A DNA stretch of 64,000 bases from NCBI RefSeq assembly GCF_019800005.1, contig NZ_JABGCL010000010.1, positions 62,001 to 126,000 on the forward strand, read 5' to 3'. The notes below the pieces were generated by a model. That model was not told the origin of the DNA. It made no database searches and saw only the letters and a list, made by a program, of their open reading frames with translations. The stretch comes from Geminicoccus harenae. Its GTDB lineage: Bacteria; Pseudomonadota; Alphaproteobacteria; Geminicoccales; Geminicoccaceae. The position numbers and the translations under genes were made by a program. Shown here one piece after another: positions 50,537 through 60,775 of the stretch (positions within the stretch are counted from its first letter, which is position 1; every line of letters begins with the position of its first letter).

Positions 50537-51493
50537 ATGCCGATGCCGCGCTATCGCCACGACCTGCCGCAGCTGGGCGGCGACCTGTTCCTGACCGATG
50601 GCGGCCTGGAGACCACCCTGATCTTCCAGGAAGGGATGGACCTGCCGCTGTTCGCCTCGTTCCCGCTGGTGGCGGACGAGCGCGGCCGCCAGGCCCTGCG
50701 TCGCTACTTCCTGCCCTATCTGCAGATCGCCCAAGAGCACGGCCGCGGCTTCGTGCTCGACACGCCGACCTAGCGGGCGAGCCCCGACTGGGGCAGCCGC
50801 CTGGGCTACGGCGCCGCCGCGCTTGCCCAGATCAACCGTCGCTCCGTGGCCCTGTTGGAGGAACTGCGGGACGAGTTCGCCGATGGGGCCGGCCCGATCG
50901 TGATCAGCGGGATCATCGGCCCGCGCGGCGACGGCTACCGTGCCGAGGCTCGGATGACGCCGGACGAGGCGCAGGCCTACCACGGCGCCCAGATGAACAG
51001 CTTCGCCGGCACGGAAGCCGACATGGTGAGTGCTGTGACTCTCACCTATGCCGAGGAGGCGGTCGGCATCGCCCGGGCAGCCCGGGAAGCGGCGATGCCG
51101 CTCGTGGTCTCGTTCACCGTCGAGACCGACGGCCGGCTGCCGTCCGGCCAGAGCCTGCGCGCGGCGATCGCGCAGGTGGACGAGGCCACCGGCAGGGCGC
51201 CCGCCTACTACATGATCAACTGTGCCCATCCGGACCATTTCCGCCGTGATCTGGAGGCGGGCGGCGACTGGCTGGACCGGATCGGCGGGATCCGCGCCAA
51301 TGCCTCGCGGCGCAGCCATGCGGAGCTCGATGCGGCGACCGAACTGGACCGCGGCGACCCGGCTGGCCTCGCGGCGGACTACCGCCTGCTCCGGCCGGTT
51401 CTGCGTCGGCTGCGGGTGGTCGGCGGCTGCTGCGGCACCGACCACCAGCATGTCCGGGCGATCTGCGAGGCGCTGGCACCGGTCGCCGCCTGA
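50537..51493 (+). pseudogene. Homocysteine S-methyltransferase-family gene with an in-frame amber codon
   Basis: The frame would encode 318 residues of the MmuM/BHMT family: LFLTDGGLETTLIFQ near the start, VISGIIGPRGDGYRA, the zinc Cys in YMINCAHPDHF and the Cys pair VGGCCGTDHQH near the end. At 50771-50773 a TAG interrupts it right after FVLDTPT. In homologues this place reads TPTWRA, so TGG (Trp) has probably become TAG by one substitution. No other damage is seen, so the event is recent, or a sequencing error, or read through. The N-terminal product alone would be 78 residues and inactive. Confidence 0.8.
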
Positions 51494-51537
51494 GCGGCCG
51501 CGGCAGCGCCTCCGGCCCCGTTCCCCGGGCCTGGCTC

Positions 51538-52404
51538 TCAGCCCTGCGCGGCGATCGCGTCGGCCAGCGCCACCATCCGCTTGGCCTCGGCGACATGGAG
51601 GTTCTCGACCAGCTTGCCGTCGACCACCACCACGCCCTTGCCCGCGGCACGGGCCTCCTCGAAGGCCGAGATCATGCGATGGGCCCGCTCGACCGCCTCG
51701 GGCGAGGGAGCGAAGGCCTGGTTGGCGGCGTCGAGCTGCTTGGGATGGATCAGGGTCTTGCCGTCGAAGCCGAGTTCCGCCCCCTGCCGGCAGGCCTGGC
51801 GGAAGCCTTCCTCGTCCTGCAGGTCGAGGCTGACCCCGTCCACGATCGAAATGCCCGCTGCCCGTGCGGCCAGCATGCACAGGCCCAGCGAGGTGATCAT
51901 CGGCAGCCGGAGCGGGGTGTGGGCCGCGTGGAGCTCCTTGGCCAGGTCGGACGTGCCCATGACCAGGCAGGTGACCCGCGGGTGATCGGCGATCCGGTCG
52001 ACCTGGAACATGCCGCGCGCGGTTTCCATCATGCACCAGACCGGCAGGTCGGGCGCCCCGCCGGCACCGTCCAGGATCTCGACGGCGCGGCGCACCAGCT
52101 CGACGTCCGACACCTTGGGCAGGAGGACGCCGTCCACCCCCATGGTGGCGGCATCCACCAGGTCGGCATGGCCCCAGGGCGTGTCGAGACCGTTGACCCT
52201 GACGATCAGCTCGCGATGGCCATAGCCGCCGGCCGCGACCGTCTGGGCCACCAGCGCCCGCGCGGCCTCCTTGGCGTCGGGCGCCACGCTGTCCTCGAGG
52301 TCCAGGATCAGCGCGTCCGCAGCGAGCGTCTTGGCCTTTTCCAGCGCCCGGGCGTTGCTGCCGGGCATGTAGAGCACCGAACGGCGTGGGCGGACGGTGG
52401 CCAT
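51538..52404 (-). CDS. CoA-ester lyase, HpcH/HpaI (CitE/malyl-CoA lyase-like) family
   Basis: 288 residues starting MATVRPRRSVLYMPGSN, the standard N terminus of CitE-like lyases, with ALEKAKTLAADALILDLEDSVAPD (Mg2+-binding acidic residues), VLLPKVSDVELVRRA, the substrate Glu in VWCMMETARGM and DGKTLIHPKQL near the C terminus. It should cleave or form a malyl-, citramalyl- or methylmalyl-type CoA ester. Mesaconyl or glyoxylate pathway partners are not seen nearby. The ATG at 52404 is preferred over the longer frame to 52536. It converges on the homocysteine methyltransferase gene. Confidence 0.92.
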   Translation of the reverse strand: MATVRPRRSVLYMPGSNARALEKAKTLAADALILDLEDSVAPDAKEAARALVAQTVAAGGYGHRELIVRVNGLDTPWGHADLVDAATMGVDGVLLPKVSDVELVRRAVEILDGAGGAPDLPVWCMMETARGMFQVDRIADHPRVTCLVMGTSDLAKELHAAHTPLRLPMITSLGLCMLAARAAGISIVDGVSLDLQDEEGFRQACRQGAELGFDGKTLIHPKQLDAANQAFAPSPEAVERAHRMISAFEEARAAGKGVVVVDGKLVENLHVAEAKRMVALADAIAAQG

Positions 52405-52842
52405 GGCGCTGTCTCCCTGGGCTTGGCTTGGCCCCTGGTGAATGGCCGTGGATGCCAGCGGGTTCAAGAGCCTAGGCGCGGTTCCGCCATCTCCGTCGGG
52501 ACGTCGACATGGGTGGACGCCGGCCGGCTGCGGCACGTCGCCCCGAGTTGGCTGGGTTCGCAGGCGACGCAGGTGGAGGTGCCTGCCAGCCCGGGCAAGA
52601 GCAGTGCGAGCTCAGGGTGCCCCGAACCCTGTCGCCCGCCTATGCCGTCTCGGGCTGCTTCCGGCCAACCGGCTGCGGATCGGCCGCTTCGTGCGCCGGC
52701 AGAACCCCGTGCAGGGGCCATTCGCCGCGGGCGTCCGAGCCGTGCCTGATGAAGTGCCGAGCGCTAAGGACGCGCAGGGCCGGCCTGATGCCCGTTGCCG
52801 GGCTCGCCACGCCGCCGGCCCGCATCCCTGTGAGGCCCTGGC
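52405..52842. other. Intergenic stretch without recognisable genes
   Basis: About 440 bases between the CoA-ester lyase start and the RTX gene end, both on the minus strand. It is as G+C-rich as the genes, and open frames on both strands show no family resemblance. It must contain the promoter of the lyase and the end of the RTX transcript. No stem-loop with a U run was noticed. Confidence 0.4.
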
Positions 52843-54075
52843 TCAGCCGACCACCACGTTGCTGGCGGTCAGGTCGGCCAGGACGATGCCCTGGAGCAGG
52901 ATGGTCTGGCCGGGCGCAAAGGTGACCAGCACGTCGCTGCCGCTCTGGCTGGCCTTGGACTGGAACTGGGCGAAGTTGCTCACCCCCTCGCCCAGCACGA
53001 ACAGCCGGTCGTCGCCGGTGCCGAAGTCGGTGATGATGTCACGGCCGCCATTCTCGTAGCGGATGAACTCGTCGTCGCCCGCCCCGCCGGTCAGCACGTC
53101 GTCGCCATCGCCGCCATAGAGCGAGTCGTTGCCGGCCTCGCCGACCAGCCGGTCGTTGCCGTCGTCGCCGAACAGGCTGTCCGCGCCCTCGCCGCCGAAC
53201 AGGCGATCCGCACCGGCCCCGCCGGAGAGCCAGTCCTCGCCGAGCTGGCCGATCAGCGTGTCGTCGCCCTCGTCACCATAGAGTCCGTCGTTGCCCGGCC
53301 CACCCACCAGCGTGTCGTTGCCGGCCTCGCCGAAGATGAAGTCGTCACCCGCCGCACCGTCGACCCGGTCATTGCCGGCCCCGGCCCGCACGAAGTCATC
53401 GCCCCCAGCGCTGTTGATGAACTCACCCACCGACGAACCCTGGATGTCGTCGGCGTTGCTGCCGGTGATCAGATGCTCGAAGTTGCGTGCCGTGCCGGAA
53501 GTGCTGCCATAGCTCCAGGTCCCGGCGGCGAGGTCGACCACGGTGGCGTCGGGCACGAACAGGTTGAGGGTATCGTGGCCGCCGCCACCGTCGGCCGAGT
53601 CGTTGCCGCCGCGCCGGATCACGATCACCTCGTCCCGGGCCGAGCCCACGATCACATCGTCGAAGCGCGAACCGACGATCACTTCGAAATTGCTGATCGT
53701 GTCGATGCCGCCGGCGCCGTCCACGGCGACACCGGTAGCGGCGTTGACCTGGACCCGGCCGTTCTCCCGCTCATAGTCCAGGTAATCCAGGCCCGGCCCG
53801 CCATCCAGGATGTCGTTGCCGGCCGACCCGGCGATCCGGTCGTCACCGGCGCCGCCCAGGATCACGTCGTCCCCGGCGCCGCCGATCATGTTGTCGTTGC
53901 CGTCGTCGCCGATCAGCCGGTCGTCGCCGTCGCCGCCGAGCATCCGGTCGGCACCGCCGAAGCCGCGCAGGTAATCGTTGCCCCGGCCGCCCTGCAGGAG
54001 GTCGTTGCCGTTGGTGCCGTTCACGACCTTGCCGGGCGGCACCACGTCCTGAGGTCCGCTGGGACTGTTCGACAT
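52843..54075 (-). CDS. RTX-type calcium-binding repeat protein, probably type I secreted
   Basis: 410 residues from the Met at 54075. Two blocks of glycine-rich nonapeptide repeats of the GGxGxDxLx type are seen, residues about 28-110 and 225-345 (GGAGADRLFGGEGADSLFGDDGNDRL-like runs). They are separated by a beta-rich region with VFVPD-type strands and followed by a C-terminal GRDIITDF segment and a hydrophobic tail (LLQGIVLADLTASNVVVG). The last is the usual C-terminal type I secretion signal area. Ca2+ binds the repeats outside the cell. No catalytic domain is apparent, and no type I exporter genes lie in the window. Confidence 0.9.
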   Translation of the reverse strand: MSNSPSGPQDVVPPGKVVNGTNGNDLLQGGRGNDYLRGFGGADRMLGGDGDDRLIGDDGNDNMIGGAGDDVILGGAGDDRIAGSAGNDILDGGPGLDYLDYERENGRVQVNAATGVAVDGAGGIDTISNFEVIVGSRFDDVIVGSARDEVIVIRRGGNDSADGGGGHDTLNLFVPDATVVDLAAGTWSYGSTSGTARNFEHLITGSNADDIQGSSVGEFINSAGGDDFVRAGAGNDRVDGAAGDDFIFGEAGNDTLVGGPGNDGLYGDEGDDTLIGQLGEDWLSGGAGADRLFGGEGADSLFGDDGNDRLVGEAGNDSLYGGDGDDVLTGGAGDDEFIRYENGGRDIITDFGTGDDRLFVLGEGVSNFAQFQSKASQSGSDVLVTFAPGQTILLQGIVLADLTASNVVVG

Positions 54076-54343
54076 CGACAAACTTCCGATCGCAGGCTCG
54101 TTCCGGCGGATGCGCCGGGCCCGATCCGGCCCCTTGCTGCCCGCCACCTCTTCGGGGGCACGCAGGATCCCTGCCACGGCCCTCCTGCTAGCGCCGAGGG
54201 CGACAGGCTGCGCGCTTCCCGAGGTTCAGCCAGCTACCAGGAAGCACCGGAAGTGCAAAGAGCCGGAGGAACACGCCGGTACGCCTGGCACATTTTTTCC
54301 GGCGAACTGGCGATCTGGCCGCATTCCTCCCCCGCCGTCCGGC

Positions 54344-55297
54344 TCAGCCACGTCCGTCCAGATGCAGTGACAGGGCGCGATGGTCGGAGCCGCCGCCCTG
54401 CTCCAGCCGCTGCGCCCGCACCGCGATCTCGGGCGAGACCAGAGCCTGGTCGATCCGGATCCGCAGCGGTCCGGGCAGGAAGGCCGGCCAGCTTCCTTCG
54501 ATGCCGCCGGCCGGGCGGAGCTGGAGGCCGCTCGCGAACCTGCCGACTACGGTGGCCCAGGGCACGGCGTTGAAGTCGCCGATCAGCACGGTCGGCAGGT
54601 CCGCACGGAACAGGTCGGAGCGGAGCAGCGCCTCGACCTGGCGCAACTGCACGTCCAGGCTCTCAGGGCTGATCGGCCGGGCAAGGTGGATGCCCACCAC
54701 CCGCAGCCGGCCGGCCGCACCGCCATCGACCGTGGCCGCGATCCCGCGTGCCCCGCTCCGCCGGTCGTGGAACGTCACCTGATCATCGATGGGCAGACGC
54801 GAAAGGAGGGTCAGGTCGCACTCGCTCCGCCCGGCGCACGCGATGTGGTGGGGGTGGCCGTCGAACAGCGGCACGAGGCGGCGCCAGCGGGCAGCACTGC
54901 TCTCGGCGAACAGGATGAGGTCCGCATCGCTGGCCCTGGCCTGGGCGAAGGTAGCGTCCAGGTCGCTGTTGGACGCCCAGATATTGTGGAAATAGAGGCG
55001 GACCGGCGGCACCGGGCGGTCGGCACCCGTCCGATGGGCACGGGCATCGAGCACCAAGCGGCCCAGGCCCAGATGCGGTGCCAGCACGAGCCCGCCCGCC
55101 ACGAGCAGCGCCAGTGCCGCCAGCACCCCGCGCCGGCGCCGGGTGAGGAGGCTCAGGAGCAGGACGAGGGTGGCCAGCGCCAGGCCCTGCACGAGGAACT
55201 GGGCCAGGAGGTCGAGCTCGGCGGATCCGTTCGGCACCAGCGCGCCCAGCACCGGCAGCCCCGCGGTCACCAGCAGGGCAGCGAGCAGGTAGCGCAT
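54344..55297 (-). CDS. Membrane-anchored endonuclease/exonuclease/phosphatase-family protein
   Basis: 317 residues from the Met at 55297, which has a GGAG site six bases upstream and begins directly with membrane helices; starts at 55393 or 55450 give an unlikely polar Arg-rich leader. Three helices (about 5-70) are followed by an EEP domain: LYFHNIWASNSDLDATF, LILFAESSAARW (catalytic Glu), IHLARP, VLIGDFNAVPWATVVG (Asp and Asn) and the final GGSDHRALSLHL with the catalytic Asp-His. It probably hydrolyses a phosphodiester outside the inner membrane; the substrate is unknown. Confidence 0.85.
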   Translation of the reverse strand: MRYLLAALLVTAGLPVLGALVPNGSAELDLLAQFLVQGLALATLVLLLSLLTRRRRGVLAALALLVAGGLVLAPHLGLGRLVLDARAHRTGADRPVPPVRLYFHNIWASNSDLDATFAQARASDADLILFAESSAARWRRLVPLFDGHPHHIACAGRSECDLTLLSRLPIDDQVTFHDRRSGARGIAATVDGGAAGRLRVVGIHLARPISPESLDVQLRQVEALLRSDLFRADLPTVLIGDFNAVPWATVVGRFASGLQLRPAGGIEGSWPAFLPGPLRIRIDQALVSPEIAVRAQRLEQGGGSDHRALSLHLDGRG

Positions 55298-55643
55298 GAG
55301 CCGCTCCGCGCCGACGGACAGGCTGCGCATGGCAGCGGAGCCGGGCGTGGCGGAGGATCTCGGCGCGCGCGATCTGGTCGGGGAGTTCGTCATCGGGCCT
55401 TGCAGCAGGGGGCCTTGCAGCGTGCAGGTCCGGCAATGCTGCCGAGCCACCCGACTAGTTCAACCGGCATCCTGGATCCTCCGCCCCGTGACCAGATGCC
55501 GCGATGATAGCCGCCGAACGGTTAAAGCCGCGTGAATCTCCGGAGAATCCCATGGGGCGTCGTTGAAACGCCGGCCGGCCTCCTCACATGCCGCCCGGGC
55601 AGGCTCCGAACCGGTGCCGAGCCCGGACCAGCGGTGACCTGGA
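55298..55643. other. Gap between the EEP protein start and usg
   Basis: 346 bases on the upstream side of the EEP gene and downstream of usg. An Arg-rich frame continuing the EEP gene occupies 55298-55450 and may be a longer N terminus in some transcripts. The rest shows no gene. A small GGCGT/ACGCC hairpin occurs around 55558-55574. Confidence 0.35.
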
Positions 55644-55919
55644 TCAGTGGAGGTGGAACTCCGGGCCCTGTCGCCAGCCCTGCGGGCGGATCAGCTCGCT
55701 GCGGCCGACCCTGACCTCGACCAGCGGGCCCTCGATGTTCTTTTCCCAGAAGTCGAGAAACTTCGTCAGTTCTGGGTAGCGGGGTGCGATGTCGTAGTGC
55801 TGCCAGATGAAGGTCTGGATCAGGCTCGGGTGATCCGGCATCCGGTAGAGGATCTCGGCGGTGGCGATGCGGTAGCCCCTGAGCTGCAGCTCGAGGGGCG
55901 AGAGTGCTTGCCCGGCCAT
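55644..55919 (-). CDS. usg: Usg-family small protein
   Basis: 91 residues with the almost complete family sequence: LQLRGYRIATAEILYRMPDHPSLIQTFIWQ followed by PRYPELTKFLDFWEKN and GPLVEVRV. Usg proteins are short, conserved in alphaproteobacteria and named from a gene near tryptophan biosynthesis; no biochemical function is established. The gene lies divergent from groESL. The ATG at 55919 gives the family N terminus. Confidence 0.92.
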   Translation of the reverse strand: MAGQALSPLELQLRGYRIATAEILYRMPDHPSLIQTFIWQHYDIAPRYPELTKFLDFWEKNIEGPLVEVRVGRSELIRPQGWRQGPEFHLH

Positions 55920-56077
55920 GGTCGGTCCGTCCGCTTGCTCCTCCGCGACCGCCGCGGAGGGGTCGGCCGAAGTGTGACAAACCCTTGACCGCCGTCAAGC
56001 TTTCCCGAATTTTCCCGTGGTTTTTCAGAAACTTAGCAGCAGACACCCGAAAGTGCTGCCAAAGCGCGAGCAACCCT

Positions 56078-56106
56078 CTTGAAAGCCGCCGAGCGTTTCT
56101 CTAAGT
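56078..56106 (+). promoter_or_regulatory. groES: Heat-shock-type promoter of groESL
   Basis: CTTGAAA at 56078-56084 is a strong sigma-32-type -35 box. About 14 bases later CTCTAAGT (56099-56106) can serve as -10. The CIRCE repeat follows immediately. The pairing of a heat-shock box with CIRCE is common for alphaproteobacterial groESL. Confidence 0.5.
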
Positions 56107-56118
56107 GACGGGGCGACG

Positions 56119-56145
56119 TTGGCACTCACCGAGGGAGAGTGCTAA
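56119..56145. promoter_or_regulatory. groES: CIRCE element (HrcA operator)
   Basis: TTGGCACTC-N9-GAGTGCTAA matches the CIRCE consensus with one base changed in the left arm. It lies 33 bases before the GroES start and should bind the heat-shock repressor HrcA, giving groESL control by temperature or unfolded protein. Confidence 0.95.
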
Positions 56146-56178
56146 CAAGAACATTCCTCCAGCATGGAGATCGATGGC

Positions 56179-56493
56179 ATGGGCTTTCGTCCGCTGCACG
56201 ACCGGGTGGTCGTTCGTCGTCTTGAGGGTGAAGAGAAGAGCAAGGGCGGGATCATCATCCCGGACACCGCCAAGGAGAAGCCCCAGCAGGGCGAGATCGT
56301 GGCGGTTGGCCCAGGTGCTCGTGACGAGAGCGGCAAGGTGAACGCCCTCGACGTCAAGGTCGGCGACAAGGTGCTGTTCGGCAAGTGGTCGGGCACCGAG
56401 GTCAAGATCGACGGCGACGATCTGCTGATCATGAAGGAAAGCGACATTCTGGGCATTCTCGACGATGCCGGCTCGCTGAAGCAGGCCGCCTGA
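56179..56493 (+). CDS. groES: Co-chaperonin GroES
   Basis: 104 residues starting [14 protein letters not shown]. The frame also opens at 56164, but homologues begin at the later ATG. The mobile-loop region ([13 protein letters not shown]) and the C-terminal [30 protein letters not shown] are typical. The heptamer caps GroEL and promotes ATP-driven folding in the cytoplasm. CIRCE lies upstream and groEL 45 bases downstream, so the pair is one operon. Confidence 0.97.
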   Translation: MGFRPLHDRVVVRRLEGEEKSKGGIIIPDTAKEKPQQGEIVAVGPGARDESGKVNALDVKVGDKVLFGKWSGTEVKIDGDDLLIMKESDILGILDDAGSLKQAA

Positions 56494-56508
56494 GCCGCTT
56501 CTTCCTGA

Positions 56509-58176
<1,668 letters not shown>

Positions 58177-58200
58177 TCGGTCTCCGCCGGTCGAGTTCGC

Positions 58201-58227
58201 GGCACCACCGGCCTGTCCGGTGGTGCC
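58201..58227 (+). terminator. First stem-loop after groEL
   Basis: GGCACCACCGG (58201-58211) and CCGGTGGTGCC (58217-58227) form a perfect 11-base-pair stem with a five-base loop, 24 bases after the groEL stop. No long T run follows, so it may act together with the next stem. Confidence 0.6.
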
Positions 58228-58233
58228 GAAAAG

Positions 58234-58264
58234 AAAGGGCCCGCGGCCATGCCGCGGGCCCTTT
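58234..58264. terminator. Bidirectional intrinsic terminator between groEL and the FemAB-like gene
   Basis: AAAGGGCCCGCGGC (58234-58247) and GCCGCGGGCCCTTT (58251-58264) form a perfect 14-base-pair stem with a three-base loop. A/T ends on both sides suit termination of groESL and of the convergent minus-strand gene ending at 58294. Confidence 0.88.
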
Positions 58265-58293
58265 CGCTTTGCAGGCCGCGTCTTCGTGCTCCC

Positions 58294-59202
58294 TCAGCGG
58301 AGCAGCGGGCGGAAATAGGTCCCGGCCTCCACCGACACGCTGCCGCCCATGCCGAGCTTGAACCGGGTCAGGCCGGGAGCCCGGTCGGTGGCGATCCCGC
58401 CCAGGTCCAACCAACCGACCCCGCGCTCCTGCAGCGCCAGCATGCCCCGCCAGAGCAGGAGGCGCATGGCATCCAGCCGGCGGCCTTGCCGGTCGGCATA
58501 GCCGATCAAATAGGTGGCGGAGCCGTGGTGGATCTGCAGCCAGATCCCCGCCACCGGCTGCCCGCCCGCCACCGCCACCAGCACCAGCCGGTCCCGGCAG
58601 CCCGGGCTGTGCGCGGCAATGCGTTCGAGGAAGGACAAGGGGAGCGCCCGGAAGCCGACCTCGCGCCGATGCTGCCGGTGCCGGGCGGCCAGCCAGGCCG
58701 GTTCGGGCCCGTGATGCCGCTCCCGGACGACCAGGCGCTGCGCCTCGGCCCGCAGGAGCTGGTTGCGCCACTTGCCGTCCAGGGCCGCGCGCAGGACGGC
58801 AGGCGGTCGCGCCAGATCGACCCAGCAGGTCGCGTGGCCCGTCACCACGGGCAGGCGGCAGGGCCGGGGCGGCCGGGGCGGGCTCCACAGCAGCAGGCCG
58901 CGCCCGAACTGCTCCCGCACCGCACGGGCCAAGTCCCACGCCGCCGCGGCGGCATCCTGCCCGGGAATCGAGAGCGGGCCGCGGCTGACCAGGACCAGCG
59001 GAACAGCGCCGATCCGGCGGGAAGCGGCCTGGGCGACCACGGCGCCATCCAGCCCCACGAGGCGTGCCACCCGACGGCCGAGCCCGGCCAGTGCCTCGCC
59101 ATAGGCGAATGACTGCGGCAGCGGCACGCGGCCGCACGGGCGCACCAGCACGTCCCAGGCGCCTTCTTCACTTGAACGCGATGATGCTGATAGAATGTTC
59201 AC
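58294..59202 (-). CDS. FemAB/GNAT-like aminoacyl transferase homologue
   Basis: 302 residues of the GNAT/FemAB type. The N-terminal half (WDVLVRPCGRVPLPQSFAYGEALAGLG) and the C-terminal acetyltransferase-like core (RLVLVAVAGGQPVAGIWLQIHHGSATYLIGYAD followed by WLDLGGI and GLTRFKLGMGG) match proteins described as lipid II:glycine glycyltransferase-like. In Gram-negatives these proteins act in exopolysaccharide or unknown amino-acyl transfer, not cell-wall bridges. The start is a GTG at 59202; a GTG at 59151 behind a GAAGAAGG site is an alternative. It diverges from a small membrane-protein gene by 23 bases. Confidence 0.75.
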   Translation of the reverse strand: MNILSASSRSSEEGAWDVLVRPCGRVPLPQSFAYGEALAGLGRRVARLVGLDGAVVAQAASRRIGAVPLVLVSRGPLSIPGQDAAAAAWDLARAVREQFGRGLLLWSPPRPPRPCRLPVVTGHATCWVDLARPPAVLRAALDGKWRNQLLRAEAQRLVVRERHHGPEPAWLAARHRQHRREVGFRALPLSFLERIAAHSPGCRDRLVLVAVAGGQPVAGIWLQIHHGSATYLIGYADRQGRRLDAMRLLLWRGMLALQERGVGWLDLGGIATDRAPGLTRFKLGMGGSVSVEAGTYFRPLLR

Positions 59203-59225
59203 GCAAAGGTTGATAAGGCCGCGCC

Positions 59226-59375
59226 ATGCCCCAGCGCAAGCCTGCCCTCGACCGCCGCCACCCCGCCCCGCGCCTGACTTGGTTCGGGGTGGTGACGATC
59301 ATGCTCTATGCCGGGCTGCCGGTCGTCCTGATCGGCCTCTGCCTGGATCTCCTGGTCTGGCTGGCATGGCGTTGA
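59226..59375 (+). CDS. Small single-helix membrane protein, 49 aa
   Basis: An ATG at 59226, behind an AAGG about eight bases upstream, opens a 49-codon frame: MPQRKPALDRRHPAPRLTWF, then the hydrophobic segment GVVTIMLYAGLPVVLIGLCL and a short DLLVWLAWR tail. The positive N terminus followed by one or two tight hydrophobic spans predicts an N-in membrane peptide. The same TWFGVVTIMLYAGLP core is, to my knowledge, found in many Rhodospirillales-type genomes as a conserved hypothetical. It lies between the divergent FemAB-like gene and the convergent cupin gene. Function unknown. Confidence 0.65.
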   Translation: MPQRKPALDRRHPAPRLTWFGVVTIMLYAGLPVVLIGLCLDLLVWLAWR

Positions 59376-59384
59376 GCAGCCTGC

Positions 59385-59897
59385 TCAGGGCCGGGCCCGC
59401 CATTCGCGCATGAGCTCGCCATCCGGGCCGTCCAGGGGATCGGTCGCCGGCAGCGGCACCGCCGCGATCCGCGCCCGCGCCGCCTCGTCGCCGCTGGCAT
59501 CCCGCACCAGGTCCACCTCCTCGCCCGGCGGATAGGCGCCCACCACCAGCAGGTCATCGGATGCGCCCAGGTTCTGATGGCCCACGCCGGCGGGGATGAG
59601 CACGACGTCGCCGGCGGCGAGCTCGACCTCCGTGCCGGTGTCGCCGCCCAGGCGTACCCGGACCCGGCCGCGCGCGATGCCCAGCACCTCGTGATTGTTG
59701 GTGTGGAAGTGCGGGTAGTCGAAGATCCCGTTGCGCCAGGACCGGCCCCAGCCGTTCTGCGCGAACCGTGCCTCGAACGCTTCCGGACCAGCGTCGGGCT
59801 CGAGCGCGCCCTGCCACCAGATCAGCGGCAGGTGCGGATTGTTCGGCACGCTGCCGGCATCCTCGAACCTGAGGGCCTGGCTGTGGTGCTGGACCAT
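59385..59897 (-). CDS. Cupin-domain protein (YjlB-like)
   Basis: 170 residues. The single cupin has PHFHTNNHEVLGIARGRVRVRLGG, with metal-binding His and Glu, and the second motif GDVVLIPAGVGHQNLG with the final His. NPHLPLIWWQGALEPD near the start is typical of the YjlB-like group. A small-molecule dioxygenase, isomerase or binding role is possible; the family function is not established. The ATG at 59897 is preferred; the frame to 60281 is antisense to the next gene. Confidence 0.88.
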   Translation of the reverse strand: MVQHHSQALRFEDAGSVPNNPHLPLIWWQGALEPDAGPEAFEARFAQNGWGRSWRNGIFDYPHFHTNNHEVLGIARGRVRVRLGGDTGTEVELAAGDVVLIPAGVGHQNLGASDDLLVVGAYPPGEEVDLVRDASGDEAARARIAAVPLPATDPLDGPDGELMREWRARP

Positions 59898-60060
59898 GTT
59901 CGCAGCTCCTTCGATCAGGACATCGAGGCAAAGCCGCTGGGGGCGGTTCCGGTTCCTCTGGCTGTTTTCCGCCAGAACGGCTAGTAGCGCGCAGATGCGT
60001 CGGCGGGACGAAACCCGGGTGCGACGGCGCTGACAGCCGGCGAGATACGGAGGCTTGAGG

Positions 60061-60729
60061 GTGCGGATCCTGGCGCTCGGAGCAATCGCAACGACGATCG
60101 CGCTGACCGGATGTGCGAGCGGGCCGGACGGGCCGGCACAGCCGGGGGGCAAGACCGCGACCGGTGCCGTGGCCGGCGCGGTGGTGGGCGGCGTGCTCGG
60201 CAACATCCTGGGCCACAAGGGCGTCAGGGGCGAGGGCACGGCGATCGGTGCCGCCATCGGTGCCGTGGTCGGCGGCGGCATCGGCTACATGTTCGACAGC
60301 CAGGAGCAGGAGTTCCGCAAGGAGCTCGCCCGGGAAACCCAGTCCCGCCAGATCGAGATCCAGCGGGTCCGCCAGGACGCGCTGAAGCTGGTGATGCCGT
60401 CCGAGGTGATGTTCCCGTTCGACAGCGCCGTGCTCCAGCCGGGCTACCAGGCGACGCTGCGCAAGATCGCCGACGTGCTGAACGGCTACCCCGAATCCAC
60501 GGCGACCATCACCGGCTACACCGACAGCACCGGGTCGGAGAGCTACAATCTCGACCTGTCCAAGCGGCGGGCGGAAGCGGTGCGCACCGCGCTGATCAAT
60601 GACGGCGTGGCGGCGGGCCGGCTCGTCGCGGAGGGGCGCGGCAAGGCCGACCCGATCGGCGACAACGCGACCGCCGCCGGCCGGCAGATGAACCGCCGCG
60701 TCGAGATCCTGGTGCAGGGCGGCAGCTAG
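60061..60729 (+). CDS. OmpA-like peptidoglycan-associated lipoprotein with glycine zipper
   Basis: 222 residues from the GTG at 60061, seven bases after GGAGG. A lipoprotein signal with lipobox LTGC gives lipid attachment at Cys19. Residues 33-76 are a glycine-zipper segment (GAVAGAVVGGVLGNILG and IGAAIGAVVGGGIGYMF) that may insert in the outer membrane. Residues 110-222 are an OmpA domain (VMFPFDSAVLQPGYQATL, TGYTDSTGSESYNLDLSKRRAEAV, RQMNRRVEILV) that binds peptidoglycan. It probably tethers the outer membrane to the cell wall. Confidence 0.92.
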   Translation: MRILALGAIATTIALTGCASGPDGPAQPGGKTATGAVAGAVVGGVLGNILGHKGVRGEGTAIGAAIGAVVGGGIGYMFDSQEQEFRKELARETQSRQIEIQRVRQDALKLVMPSEVMFPFDSAVLQPGYQATLRKIADVLNGYPESTATITGYTDSTGSESYNLDLSKRRAEAVRTALINDGVAAGRLVAEGRGKADPIGDNATAAGRQMNRRVEILVQGGS

Positions 60730-60775
60730 CCGCCGCCCCTCCAGGGCAAGGGCGAGGAGGCTGCCGCCCGGAGGC

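Noticed and set aside
50771..50773. Stop codon as pyrrolysine or selenocysteine insertion
   Set aside because: Selenocysteine uses TGA, not TAG, and pyrrolysine is not expected at a place where homologues have Trp. A simple TGG to TAG change explains it better.
52405..52842. Possible decayed gene between the lyase and RTX genes
   Set aside because: All six frames were read by eye; no run resembling a known family was found, unlike the COG0523 relic at 49064-49229.
52870..54050. Tandem DNA repeats resembling a CRISPR or satellite array
   Set aside because: The repetition follows the nine-codon period of RTX coding repeats in an intact frame and varies at wobble positions.
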